Assembly: GCF_040222955.1 (NCBI RefSeq)
Contig: NZ_JAVKCA010000007.1
Coordinates: 248,001 to 312,000 of the forward strand
Source of the DNA: Marinoscillum sp040222955
Lineage (GTDB): Bacteria > Bacteroidota > Bacteroidia > Cytophagales > Cyclobacteriaceae
Length of the DNA stretch: 64,000 nucleotides
Direction of reading: 5' to 3'
Made by a program: the position numbers and the translations under genes. The notes under the pieces are model-generated. The model was not told where the DNA came from. It searched no databases and worked only from the letters and a program-made list of their open reading frames with translations. Positions 26,138 to 35,031 of this stretch are shown here, piece by piece. How positions within the stretch are numbered: position 1 is the first letter of the stretch; each line of letters opens with the position of its first letter.

Positions 26138-26413
26138 ATGTCTAAGGGATTGCCTAATTTAAAGCCACCAAACCATCAACCAACTACAATGGTCTTATAT
26201 CAGGAAGAAAAAAAATATGTTGATAGTCTCCGAAAAAGTCTAGTAGAGGATAAGGAAATTTCAACTGAAAAAATTGAAGAGTTGCTCAATAAGTTTGAAG
26301 ACATGATGGAAATGACCAGTGTCAGCATCAAAATGATCGATCGTCTGATGCAGAACTATGACAAACTAAAGCAGCAAAACGGAGCTGCCCCAGTAACCGT
26401 AAAAAACCAGTAA
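26138..26413 (+). CDS. Small helical protein
   Basis: 91 residues if ATG 26138 is used. ATG 26189 would give 74 residues beginning MVLYQEEKKYVDSLRKSL, which fits the helical family better because the first 17 residues are Pro-rich and unconserved-looking. The pattern YVDSLRKSLVEDK then KFEDMMEMTSVSIKMIDRLMQNY suggests two amphipathic helices forming a coiled coil. I recall similar short modules in Bacteroidota, alone or beside signalling domains, but cannot name them. It lies between the DUF255 gene and priA. Confidence 0.6.
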   Translation: MSKGLPNLKPPNHQPTTMVLYQEEKKYVDSLRKSLVEDKEISTEKIEELLNKFEDMMEMTSVSIKMIDRLMQNYDKLKQQNGAAPVTVKNQ

Positions 26414-26465
26414 GCCCTTTCTAAAAAATTACCCTCGCATGCATTTCTGGTTTAGATTTGTATGA

Positions 26466-28928
26466 TTGAGCTACCTTGAAGTCATATTACCTCTGCCTCT
26501 TCCAGGCACATTCACTTACAGATTTTCTGATTTACTTTATCCGAACCCTCAAATTGGGGCAAGAGTTGTCGTGCAGTTCGGGAAACGAAAAATCTACACA
26601 GGCATCATCCACAGCGTTCACGACGAAACTCCCACCAATTACAACCCCAAGGAAATCCTCGATCTGGTAGATCAGGAGCCGGTACTCACCCTTCAACAGC
26701 TTCAGTTTTTCGAATGGATGAGCAGTTACTACATGTGTACGCTCGGTGAGGTGATCAATGCTGCGCTACCTGCAGGGCTCAAAATCTCCAGTGAATCCAT
26801 CTTATCTCTCCACCCTGAAACGGTGATTGAGGATTTGGACTTGACCGAAAAGGAACAATCGATCATCAATCACCTCCTCTCTGGTGATATCAAAATGAGT
26901 GAGGTCAATAAAATTCTGGACATCAAGTCACCGTACAACCATGTCAAAAACCTGAAAGAGAAAAACGCCATTCAGGTATTTGAGCAGGTAAAAGACAAGT
27001 ACGCTCCGAAAAAGGAAACCTGGATCAGGCTCTCAAAACCCCACGCCACCGAAGACGGACTAGACAGCCTGTCTGCGGAGCTGGAGAAGAAGACCAAGCA
27101 GTTGGATGTACTACTGGCCTACCTGCGCCTTGTTCCCCTGTTAGAATCGCCCTCCTCCAATGAGCAGGGGATCAGTAAAAAAGAGTTAACCCAATCAGCT
27201 ATCAGCCCATCCTCGCTGAAGACGCTTATCAAAAATGGGGTGTTCGAGGAATGGGAAAAAACAGTCTCACGATTGGATGGAATGAAAACATCCGGTCCTC
27301 AACAAATCAACCTCTCTCCTGCTCAGACACAAGCCAGAAAAGGTATTCTGGAGTCATTTCAATCCAAAGGTACGGTGCTGCTCAAAGGAGTGACCGGAAG
27401 CGGTAAGACCGAAATTTTCATTTCCTTAATCCAGGACATTTTGGAAAATGGCGGGCAGGTTCTGTACCTGCTACCCGAAATTGCACTGACTACACAGATC
27501 ATTAAGCGACTCGCCAAGGTCTTTGGTGATCAGTTTGGTGTATTTCATTCCAGGTACTCGGATAACGAGCGCGTAGAGGTCTGGCAAAAAATTCAAAAAG
27601 GCGAATTCAACTTCGTGGTGGGCGTGCGCAGTGCTATTTTCCTGCCCTTGAATGACCTTTCGCTCATTATCGTAGATGAGGAGCACGAAACCTCTTTCAA
27701 GCAATACGAACCCGCACCACGCTACCATGCACGTGATGCAGCTATCTACCTGGCTTCCATCTTTCATGCAAAGACCCTGCTGGCTACAGCCACTCCCAGT
27801 CTGGAGAGTTATCATAATGCCCTGGAGGGTAAATACGGGCTGGTCAGGCTGGACGAAAGGTATAATGAAGCGATACTGCCCAATGTGACCCTGGCCAACC
27901 TGGTGAAGGAACGAAAGCAGCGAAAGATTAAAGGCAATTTCAGTTCGGTCCTGATAGAGGCTATTGAAAGGGTACTTGAAAAAGGTAAGCAAGCCATTCT
28001 TTTCCAGAACCGGCGTGGCTATGCCCCCTACCTCACCTGCCAAAACTGTGGATTCATCCCCAAGTGCCCGCATTGCGACGTGAGTCTCACCTTTCATATT
28101 CACCAAAACCTGCTGATCTGCCATTATTGTGGGCACAAATCAGAAATGCTCTCTTCCTGTGTTCAGTGCAATTCTCAAGAGCTGAAAACCATGAGTTTTG
28201 GCACTGAGAAAATCGAAGAAGAACTGCAGCTGCTGCTTCCCAATGCCCGGATAGGCAGAATGGACCTGGACACTACCCGAAGCAAATACAGCTATCAGAA
28301 AATCATCGATGATTTTGAGCGGGGAGACATAGATGTGCTGGTAGGCACACAGATGGTGAGCAAAGGCCTCGATTTTGACCATGTAGAGCTTGTAGGCGTA
28401 TTTGATGCTGACCGAATGATCCATTTCCCGGATTTCAGGTCACACGAGAGGGCCTATCAGCTCATCCATCAGGTTAGCGGCCGTGCCGGACGCAGAGCAG
28501 ATCAGGGTCATGTGGTCATCCAAACCAACGATCCGGAACAAGCCATTTTTTCACACCTGAAAAGACAGGACTATGAGAGCTTTTTCAATCGGGAAATCCT
28601 CGAACGTCAGCAATTTCATTACCCGCCCTTTTACCGGATGATCCGTATTACGTTTAAAGACAACGAGAAGCAAGTGGCTGGAAATGCTGCTCAATTCTAT
28701 TCGAAACAGATACGTAAGCAGCTGGGTGATATGCGTGTGATAGGCCCGGTGGAGCCTATGATTGGTCGGATCAGAAATCAGTACCTGTTCGATATTACTG
28801 TAAAGTTTGAAAAACATGGACTCAATCTGACGGCCTTAAAAGAATTCCTGCTTAATTCGCGTAATATGCTGCTCAGTCAGCAGTTATATAAAAGTGTGAA
28901 AGTGATTTTTGATGTAGATCCGGTATAG
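26466..28928 (+). CDS. priA: Primosomal protein N' (PriA helicase)
   Basis: 820 residues. The N-terminal 3'-DNA-binding domain begins EVILPLPLPGTFTYRF. Helicase motifs are Walker A GVTGSGKTEIF near 308, DEEH (IIVDEEHETSFKQY) and ATPSLESY. Eight cysteines of the zinc-binding region follow (CQNCGFIPKCPHCD, CHYCG, CVQCN), and GTQMVSKGLDFDHVELVGV completes the core. PriA restarts stalled replication forks. The start must be TTG 26466: an in-frame TGA ends at the base before it and the next Met lies far inside the domain. TAGATTTG at 26453-26460 resembles a -7 element, which would place transcription start almost at the start codon. Confidence 0.96.
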   Translation: MSYLEVILPLPLPGTFTYRFSDLLYPNPQIGARVVVQFGKRKIYTGIIHSVHDETPTNYNPKEILDLVDQEPVLTLQQLQFFEWMSSYYMCTLGEVINAALPAGLKISSESILSLHPETVIEDLDLTEKEQSIINHLLSGDIKMSEVNKILDIKSPYNHVKNLKEKNAIQVFEQVKDKYAPKKETWIRLSKPHATEDGLDSLSAELEKKTKQLDVLLAYLRLVPLLESPSSNEQGISKKELTQSAISPSSLKTLIKNGVFEEWEKTVSRLDGMKTSGPQQINLSPAQTQARKGILESFQSKGTVLLKGVTGSGKTEIFISLIQDILENGGQVLYLLPEIALTTQIIKRLAKVFGDQFGVFHSRYSDNERVEVWQKIQKGEFNFVVGVRSAIFLPLNDLSLIIVDEEHETSFKQYEPAPRYHARDAAIYLASIFHAKTLLATATPSLESYHNALEGKYGLVRLDERYNEAILPNVTLANLVKERKQRKIKGNFSSVLIEAIERVLEKGKQAILFQNRRGYAPYLTCQNCGFIPKCPHCDVSLTFHIHQNLLICHYCGHKSEMLSSCVQCNSQELKTMSFGTEKIEEELQLLLPNARIGRMDLDTTRSKYSYQKIIDDFERGDIDVLVGTQMVSKGLDFDHVELVGVFDADRMIHFPDFRSHERAYQLIHQVSGRAGRRADQGHVVIQTNDPEQAIFSHLKRQDYESFFNREILERQQFHYPPFYRMIRITFKDNEKQVAGNAAQFYSKQIRKQLGDMRVIGPVEPMIGRIRNQYLFDITVKFEKHGLNLTALKEFLLNSRNMLLSQQLYKSVKVIFDVDPV

Positions 28929-29648
28929 ATGAAGCAAAGCTTTTATATTCTTATTGGTTGGATGATCATGGCGTATGCCTGCGATCCATGCGCTGATTGT
29001 GGCGAGCCATTGCGCTATGACCCCACAGTGAAGATGGTCTTTATTAACCAGGACAGTGCAGATGTCCTCAATGACAGCATTCAGTTCAACAAAGACTCTA
29101 TCACCACCAATACAGCCTTGCGCAAAGTTAACACAGACTCGTCACGAGTACTTCAGGACTCCCTGCTCATAGTGGACACACTGGTGGCTGCGGGTAAGGA
29201 AGAGTACGTTGAGGTTCAGACCCGGTTCAATCAAACCATCGATAGCCTCAAGATCGTTTCAGACAGTCTGTCCTCCTACTCCAAGCAGCTCACAGCGATC
29301 AATACTGAGCTCACTAAGATTCTGACTGTGATCAATAAAGGTACGGTGCAACTCCAGCAAACCAGCATTCTGGAAACCGGAGCAGCACTAATTTACGAAG
29401 ACTCGATGACCTCTTTCAGGCTACCATTACTCCTCGCCAGTAGTCAGACGAGCTACCAGATCACCATCGATGGCATCGATTATGCCATTGCTTTCACGTA
29501 TGAAACTTTCGAGTCCATTGATAAAGCCCGGGTGGCTAAGGTAAGTGCCGGGAATTTAGCTGTTCTGTCGCACTCCTTTGATTCATTAACTTTAAATTGC
29601 CCGTCTGACTGCATAAGTGATGATGCGACCGTTACTGTATATTTCTAG
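28929..29648 (+). CDS. Predicted lipoprotein, possibly DUF6452-related
   Basis: 239 residues, starting directly after the priA stop. The signal peptide ends in a lipobox-like MAYAC, followed by a short Cys-rich stretch (DPCADCGEP). A Ser/Asp/Leu-rich helical middle region (about 45-130) and a beta-rich C-terminal half follow. It ends with NCPSDCISDDATVTVYF. The pairing with a DUF6048-like barrel gene, which it overlaps, recalls the DUF6452-DUF6048 pairs of Bacteroidota; the protein is longer than usual, so the match is tentative. Confidence 0.55.
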   Translation: MKQSFYILIGWMIMAYACDPCADCGEPLRYDPTVKMVFINQDSADVLNDSIQFNKDSITTNTALRKVNTDSSRVLQDSLLIVDTLVAAGKEEYVEVQTRFNQTIDSLKIVSDSLSSYSKQLTAINTELTKILTVINKGTVQLQQTSILETGAALIYEDSMTSFRLPLLLASSQTSYQITIDGIDYAIAFTYETFESIDKARVAKVSAGNLAVLSHSFDSLTLNCPSDCISDDATVTVYF

Positions 29649-30318
29649 TTTTTTACTGATTTGGCAATGTTATAGCCAGGCAGACTCCGTAGCTGTGGAC
29701 AGTCTACAGGAGGAAAAAGTGCGTTTTATTCAACCCTCGTTCAGTTTTGACTATGGGAAAGCGCTGGTGAGGGCAGCTGGATTTGAGCAAAAGTATGAAG
29801 GGGCTTTTACTCTGCTTTTCTTCGACAACTACTACCTCACAGGGGAAATTGGGACTGGAGATCTCGAACCCAAAAACGGAATTGAAAACGGGAAATACCG
29901 GTCAGAAGGTGATTACTTCCAAATCGGTGGCGGATACCTGAAAGCCATCAACAGTACCAGCAAGCTGGGGTTGGGCGTACGGTATGCCAAAAGTAATTTT
30001 AACGACCAGGGAGAGTATTATGTGGAGAGTCAGTCAGGTAGCCAGGATGACTATAGCGAACGATTTGAACGAAAGCAGCTGGAAGCCCGATGGGTGGAAA
30101 TGGTCCTCACCTCGGAGAGCTTTGTCAGGTTCAAGAAATCAGAACCTGAAGCCAGGATCAACCGACTGTTTTCACTCGGATTTCATTTGAGACTCAGGGT
30201 GATGTCCTCCTATGATCGTTATTCTCCCATTGATGTGTATAGTGTTCCCGGGTTTGGTCGTACCGTCAATAACCCCAACTTGGCCCTCAACCTGTTTTTA
30301 AAATTCACACCTTTTTAA
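29620..30318 (+). CDS. DUF6048-like outer-membrane protein
   Basis: 232 residues. A signal peptide ends near CYSQ. The mature protein has alternating aromatic beta-strand patterns (FSFDYGKALVRAAGFEQKYEG and LTGEIGTGD). A conserved-looking YFQIGGGYLKAI and LGLGVRYAKSNF follow, and it ends in LKFTPF, a terminal Phe as in many barrel proteins. It overlaps the preceding lipoprotein gene by 29 bp; alternative starts are GTG 29617 and ATG 29623. It is convergent with surE. Confidence 0.6.
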   Translation: MMRPLLYISSFLLIWQCYSQADSVAVDSLQEEKVRFIQPSFSFDYGKALVRAAGFEQKYEGAFTLLFFDNYYLTGEIGTGDLEPKNGIENGKYRSEGDYFQIGGGYLKAINSTSKLGLGVRYAKSNFNDQGEYYVESQSGSQDDYSERFERKQLEARWVEMVLTSESFVRFKKSEPEARINRLFSLGFHLRLRVMSSYDRYSPIDVYSVPGFGRTVNNPNLALNLFLKFTPF

Positions 30319-30363
30319 GAGATCATTATACCCACCTTACCAAGACACTAAGACCGGTAAGAA

Positions 30364-31137
30364 TCAAATATCCCATTCGTCATTGAGCAGGCGAATGGCA
30401 TGGTGTCCGGTGAGATCAAACTGACAGGGTACCAATGAAATGTAGTTGTTGGCAATGGCCCATTCGTCATTATCCTCCCCCTTATCGTGATTCACAAAGT
30501 TTCCGATCATCCAAAAGTACTTTCTCCCATGAGGATCTACCCGCTGGTCAAATTCCTCTTCCCATCTGGCATTGGCCTGACGACATACCTTAATCCCTTT
30601 TATTTTCTGGTTTTGGTGAGCCGGTATATTTACATTGAGGGCTATCCCTTTAGGAATTCCCCTGGTCAAGGCCTCGCGGGCAATCTTCAGAATGTATTCG
30701 TCCACATGAGACATCTCCGCATCCGTGTCGTAATCACAAAGTGAAAACCCAATGGCCGGAGTACCTTCTATGGCAGCCTCAATGGCCGCACTCATCGTAC
30801 CCGAATAAAGTACGCTGATCGAGGTATTACTACCATGATTGATACCACTTACTACCAAATCGGGCTTTTTATCTTTCAGCAGATGATGCTTGGCCAGCTT
30901 CACGCAATCTGCAGGAGTGCCGCTGCATTCGTATGCCGGAATCTGATCTCCAAACAGTCGGTTTTCGGTGAGTCTGAGCGTATCCCCCACGGTAATGGCG
31001 TGTCCCATGCCGGACTGAGGACTGTCTGGTGCTACCACCAATACATCGCCAATCTGAGCCATCAGGGTTACTAGTTTCTTAATTCCATTGGAGGTAATGC
31101 CATCGTCGTTGGAGACGAGTATCAGTGGTTTGGACAT
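30364..31137 (-). CDS. surE: 5'/3'-nucleotidase SurE
   Basis: 257 residues. The N-terminal metal-binding motif is ILVSNDDGITSNGI. SGMGHAITV, ECSGTPADCVKLA and the conserved VSGINHGSN complete the active site. SurE removes phosphate from nucleoside monophosphates and is linked to stationary-phase survival. It follows the secreted protein gene and ribBA on the same strand. Confidence 0.96.
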   Translation of the reverse strand: MSKPLILVSNDDGITSNGIKKLVTLMAQIGDVLVVAPDSPQSGMGHAITVGDTLRLTENRLFGDQIPAYECSGTPADCVKLAKHHLLKDKKPDLVVSGINHGSNTSISVLYSGTMSAAIEAAIEGTPAIGFSLCDYDTDAEMSHVDEYILKIAREALTRGIPKGIALNVNIPAHQNQKIKGIKVCRQANARWEEEFDQRVDPHGRKYFWMIGNFVNHDKGEDNDEWAIANNYISLVPCQFDLTGHHAIRLLNDEWDI

Positions 31138-31148
31138 GTAGTCTGTTT

Positions 31149-31751
31149 TTATATAGCGTTGTAAAAGGCTGTAATCCGGATGAGGTCTCTCAATTCATCT
31201 GTCTTCAGTCTGTTTTTCTTAATGAAGCTCTTCACTTCTGATGAATGCTTAGACATGATATTCATCAAATCACTTTTTTTGCCCAGGTAGAGATCTATCT
31301 TTCCATCCTTATGGAGAAAATAGAAGGTATAGTGCACCTTATCCTTTACAAAGGACCCACCCCAATACGCTGAGCTATTGGAGACACTTTCCTGCACGAT
31401 GGCCTCTCTGGAAAGCAAGGAGAGCGGCCCTTCATACAAAACCTCAAAGATGATAGGAATCTCATAGTTGTAGTTGACATTATAGGGAATAGAATAGAAC
31501 TGACGGTAGTTATCCACTATTTTGTCATATATCTCAAAATAGAAAACCTTATGACTACTGAAGGTTTTCACCACATTGCCCTTGATCAACTGCACAATGT
31601 TGGCCTCCATGTCATATTTAATCAATCCCCGTACCGTATCATCCTCTGTGGTGATCAGGTAACCGTCATGCCATACCTCGGACGAAAACTCCTGTGCGTG
31701 GCTTACAAACCCGGCAGCACAGAAGGTCAAAAATAAAAATAGTCTCCTCAT
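31149..31751 (-). CDS. Secreted protein of unknown function
   Basis: 200 residues. A clear signal peptide ends at VSHAQ. The mature part starts EFSSEVWHDGYLITTEDDTVRGLIKYD, a beta-rich pattern seen in many Bacteroidota exported proteins, and ends in a charged helical region (KSFIKKNRLKTDELRDLIRITAFYN). The N-terminal segment resembles a repeated family whose members carry a DGYL(I/V)T..GDT..G motif. ATG 31751 is chosen; a TTG directly upstream is possible. It lies 6 bp after ribBA and 11 bp before surE, so the three are probably one transcript. Confidence 0.6.
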   Translation of the reverse strand: MRRLFLFLTFCAAGFVSHAQEFSSEVWHDGYLITTEDDTVRGLIKYDMEANIVQLIKGNVVKTFSSHKVFYFEIYDKIVDNYRQFYSIPYNVNYNYEIPIIFEVLYEGPLSLLSREAIVQESVSNSSAYWGGSFVKDKVHYTFYFLHKDGKIDLYLGKKSDLMNIMSKHSSEVKSFIKKNRLKTDELRDLIRITAFYNAI

Positions 31752-31757
31752 CAACAG

Positions 31758-32975
31758 TTATTTTTTCAGAATCTCGTGCCCCATTTTATCCCGCTTGGTT
31801 TCAAGGTACTTTTGATTGTGGACATTTGGAACAACCTCTATAGCTACGTTCTCAACAATTTCCAGACCATAACCCATTAGACCGATGCGTTTTTTTGGAT
31901 TATTTGTGATGAGTTTGAGTTTGGTCACCCCCATTTTCCTCAAAATCTGTGCGCCAACACCGTAATCCCGTTGATCCATATGGAATCCGAGCTTTTCATT
32001 GGCTTCCACAGTATCCAGCCCTTCTTCCTGGAGCTTATACGCTTTGAGTTTATTTAATAGACCAATGCCGCGCCCTTCCTGATTCATGTAGAGCACCACG
32101 CCCTTGCCTGCCTTCTCTACCATTTGCATGGCACTGTGTAGTTGATTGCCACAGTCACACCGATAGGAGCCGAAAATATCACCAGTCACACATGAGGAGT
32201 GTACCCGCACAAGCACAGGCTCATTTTCCTCCCACTCACCTTTGTAGAGTGCCAGGTGGGTCTCATTGGTGTTCTTTTGCTTGAAAGCCTTCAGGCGAAA
32301 CATGCCATGCTCGGTAGGCATATCTACAGCAATCTCCTCTTCCACCAGGGACTCATGTTCCATCCGGTATGCAATCAGGTCCCTGATAGACACGAGTTTC
32401 AAATTGAATTTATCAGCGATAATCCTGAGGTCCGGTAGACGGGCCATTGTACCATCTTCCTTCAGTATCTCCACCAGCACGCCCGATGGGTGAAGTCCCG
32501 CCAATCTGGAAAAATCAATGGCGGCCTCTGTATGCCCTGTTCTTCTCAACACGCCACCTTCTTTGGCTTTCAGCGGGAAAATGTGTCCTGGTCTGCCCAG
32601 ATCTTCTGGTTTGGTATCTTCATGAACAAGTGCCTGAATGGTCTTTGATCGGTCGGAGGTACTAATGCCGGTGGTGGTCCCATGACCGATAAGATCCACT
32701 GACACGGTGAAGGGGGTTTCATGCACCGCCGTGTTCTTTCCTACCATCAGGTCCAGACCTAATTCTTCACATCGTTTTTCCAGCAAAGGCACACAGATCA
32801 AACCCCGTCCCTCTTTGGACATGAAGTTGATGATCTCTGGGGTGACTTTCTCCGCTGCACAGATGAAATCGCCTTCATTTTCACGATCTTCATCATCTAC
32901 CACGATGATAATTTCGCCATTCCTGATGGCTTCTATTGCTTCTTTTATTGGGTCAAGAAGTTGCGCTCTACTCAT
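31758..32975 (-). CDS. ribBA: Bifunctional DHBP synthase / GTP cyclohydrolase II
   Basis: 405 residues. The RibB domain (about 1-205) has VVDDEDRENEGDFICAAE and GHTEAAIDFSRLAGL. The RibA domain (about 210-400) has the zinc cysteines of HSSCVTGDIFGSYRCDCGNQL, the catalytic NQEGRGIGLLNKL and NNPKKRIGLMGYGL. It supplies both precursors of riboflavin, the ribulose-derived four-carbon unit and the GTP-derived pyrimidine. The gene precedes a secreted protein gene and surE. Confidence 0.97.
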   Translation of the reverse strand: MSRAQLLDPIKEAIEAIRNGEIIIVVDDEDRENEGDFICAAEKVTPEIINFMSKEGRGLICVPLLEKRCEELGLDLMVGKNTAVHETPFTVSVDLIGHGTTTGISTSDRSKTIQALVHEDTKPEDLGRPGHIFPLKAKEGGVLRRTGHTEAAIDFSRLAGLHPSGVLVEILKEDGTMARLPDLRIIADKFNLKLVSIRDLIAYRMEHESLVEEEIAVDMPTEHGMFRLKAFKQKNTNETHLALYKGEWEENEPVLVRVHSSCVTGDIFGSYRCDCGNQLHSAMQMVEKAGKGVVLYMNQEGRGIGLLNKLKAYKLQEEGLDTVEANEKLGFHMDQRDYGVGAQILRKMGVTKLKLITNNPKKRIGLMGYGLEIVENVAIEVVPNVHNQKYLETKRDKMGHEILKK

Positions 32976-33007
32976 TCTAATTTATTTTCAGTCAATCTTA
33001 ATACAAG

Positions 33008-34945
33008 TTATTTTACTGTGACGTTCCCCAGAAATTCCGCCAGACTCATTTCTATTTTTTTGAGTCCGTTGATTTCGTCCAGCAGAATGTCAATATCATC
33101 TTCATTGGTCGCTTCCTTTAGTTTTCTGTTTTCCTCCTCTATCAGGTGCTGTACGATCCTGAACTTCAACCTGAGTATGTTAGAATAGGTAACGTCCCTC
33201 AATTGTTCTTCCTCTTTGGGAATATATATCTGAAATTTCTTCTCCCAGTTCTCGCTTACCTCGTGTTTTGAGGTCATCAGGTTCACCACCTCGCGTTTGA
33301 TTTCCTCTGTGCCATGCTGTATGAGATAGTCCCCATCAATAATGGCTCCTTCGTTTAGCTTCTGTTTGAAAATATCAAGGATACTTTTATACACCGGGTT
33401 GGTAAATTGGATTTCCTCTACCTCCGAAAGAAAGTATGAGATCAAATCTTCATCGACCAACTCGTGATTGGTGAAGTGACTCTTTCCGTAATTCACCAGG
33501 ACCCGGATGCTCTCCTTCTCCTGAAGCTCTATGACCTTCATGATATCGAGCTCCTCCGGTGCCTCTGGCTGAGCCATCAACAGGTCCTGAGGGGTCAGGT
33601 TTTCACCTGCCTGATATCCCGTCTTGTCCTTGTCCCGGTTAAGCTGGATCAGGATCTTGTTTTGCTCCGCCACCAGCACTGCCTCAGCAATCCCCAGCAG
33701 GTCACTGCACTCCTTCAGATACACGGTCCGCTTTACGGGATCATCGATCTTAGTAATGGACCGTACAATGTCTTTGATCAACCCGGCTTTTTTAACCGGA
33801 TCATCTTTGGCTTCAGCCAAAAAAAGCTTGGTTTTAAAGCGAATAATATCCTGAGATTCACTTTCAATGTAGTGGCTAAAAGCACTGGTACCCAACTGCT
33901 TGGCATAACTATCCGGATCTTCTCCTTCAGGTAGTGCCACGGCACGTACATTGAGGCCTCCTTCCAGCAACATATCTATCCCTCTGATGGATGCTTTGAT
34001 ACCAGCAGCATCGCCATCGAAGATTACGGTGACGTTTTCTGTATATCGTTTCAGTAGTTTAATCTGCTCTTCGGTGAGGGCCGTACCCGAAGAAGAAACT
34101 ACGTTTCTGACTCCTGTCTGATGCATGGAGATCACATCCGTATAGCCTTCTACGAGGTAAACGTTGTCCTCCTTTCGGATGTCCTGCTTGGCTTGAAAGA
34201 GCCCGTAGAGAATTCGGCTTTTGTTGTAAAGCTCGGTCTCCGGGGAGTTGATGTATTTGGGTTGTTTTTTATCCTTGCCCAGCATTCGGGCTCCGAATGC
34301 CACCACTTTACCTGATACATTATGTATAGGGAAAATGACCCGGTTTCTGAATCGATCGTAGACCTTTCCCTCTTCCTTTACTACAATCAGGCCAGCTTCT
34401 GCGAGCAATTCCTGTCGGTACCCTTTGGCCGTAGCGGCCTTCAGCAAATGATCCCATTCACTCAGGGTATAGCCCAGCTCAAACCCTTTGATGGATTCGT
34501 CGGTAAATCCCCGCTCCTTGAAATAGCTCAGTCCGATGGATTTGCCTTCCTCACTCTCCCACAAAAGCTCCTGAAATGATTCTTTGGCAAAATTGAGCAG
34601 GATATAGAGACTATCCCGTTTGTTTTGAGCCTCCTGGGCCTCGTCGCTTTGCTCCTCTTCTACGATCTCAACACCGTACTTCTTTGCGAGATATTTCAGC
34701 GCTTCCAGATACGAAAGGCCGTCCACTTCCATGACAAAAGTGATACAATCTCCGCCCTTGCCACTGCTGAAATCCTTAAAAATACCTTTGGAGGGCACCA
34801 CATAAAAAGACGCTGTCTTCTCGTTGGTGAATGGACTGAGGGCCTTGTAGCTACTTCCGGATCGCTTCAGGGTAAGGTAATCACCCACCACGTCCACGAT
34901 ATCCATGCGGTTTTTTATCTCATCGATGGTAGCAGGACTGATCAT
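33008..34945 (-). CDS. dnaG: DNA primase with a zinc site lacking its ligands
   Basis: 645 residues. The N-terminal domain keeps the CHC2 fold outline (NEKTASF and FSSGKGGD), but the zinc ligands are all replaced: Ser37 and Thr40 in LSPFTNEK, and Asp58 and Ser61 in FKDFSSGKG. E. coli DnaG has Cys, His, Cys, Cys at these places. The catalytic Toprim core is intact, with VAFGARML, EGYTDVISMHQTG and VIFDGDAAG. DnaG lays RNA primers with the DnaB helicase. The C-terminal half (about 440-645) is the helicase-binding type, of low conservation. Confidence 0.96.
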   Translation of the reverse strand: MISPATIDEIKNRMDIVDVVGDYLTLKRSGSSYKALSPFTNEKTASFYVVPSKGIFKDFSSGKGGDCITFVMEVDGLSYLEALKYLAKKYGVEIVEEEQSDEAQEAQNKRDSLYILLNFAKESFQELLWESEEGKSIGLSYFKERGFTDESIKGFELGYTLSEWDHLLKAATAKGYRQELLAEAGLIVVKEEGKVYDRFRNRVIFPIHNVSGKVVAFGARMLGKDKKQPKYINSPETELYNKSRILYGLFQAKQDIRKEDNVYLVEGYTDVISMHQTGVRNVVSSSGTALTEEQIKLLKRYTENVTVIFDGDAAGIKASIRGIDMLLEGGLNVRAVALPEGEDPDSYAKQLGTSAFSHYIESESQDIIRFKTKLFLAEAKDDPVKKAGLIKDIVRSITKIDDPVKRTVYLKECSDLLGIAEAVLVAEQNKILIQLNRDKDKTGYQAGENLTPQDLLMAQPEAPEELDIMKVIELQEKESIRVLVNYGKSHFTNHELVDEDLISYFLSEVEEIQFTNPVYKSILDIFKQKLNEGAIIDGDYLIQHGTEEIKREVVNLMTSKHEVSENWEKKFQIYIPKEEEQLRDVTYSNILRLKFRIVQHLIEEENRKLKEATNEDDIDILLDEINGLKKIEMSLAEFLGNVTVK

Positions 34946-34984
34946 AGGTTAATCTTCGCAGTATCAGAGTGATTTTTCAAAGCA

Positions 34985-35013
34985 CAAATCTAAGGCTTTA
35001 CTCTGAAACGAAA
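34985..35013 (-). promoter_or_regulatory. Predicted dnaG promoter
   Basis: On the minus strand TAGATTTG (34985-34992) matches TAnnTTTG, with a TTTC about 17 bp upstream near 35010-35013. Transcription would start about 35 bp before the dnaG ATG, within the 86-bp gap after the esterase gene. Confidence 0.4.
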
Positions 35014-35031
35014 CGGCCTATTCCGCAAGGC

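Noticed and set aside
27730..27735. CACGTG inside priA, second possible parS core
   Set aside because: Only six bases match and it is in coding sequence; such matches are expected by chance.
27471..28136. 221-codon open frame on the minus strand opposite priA
   Set aside because: priA is clearly coding through its motifs; the antisense frame shows no recognisable domain, signal peptide or coding-like composition.
30336..30361. CTTACC/GGTAAG hairpin between the convergent barrel gene and surE
   Set aside because: Only a 6-bp stem with a 14-nt loop and no U-run; too weak to call as a terminator.
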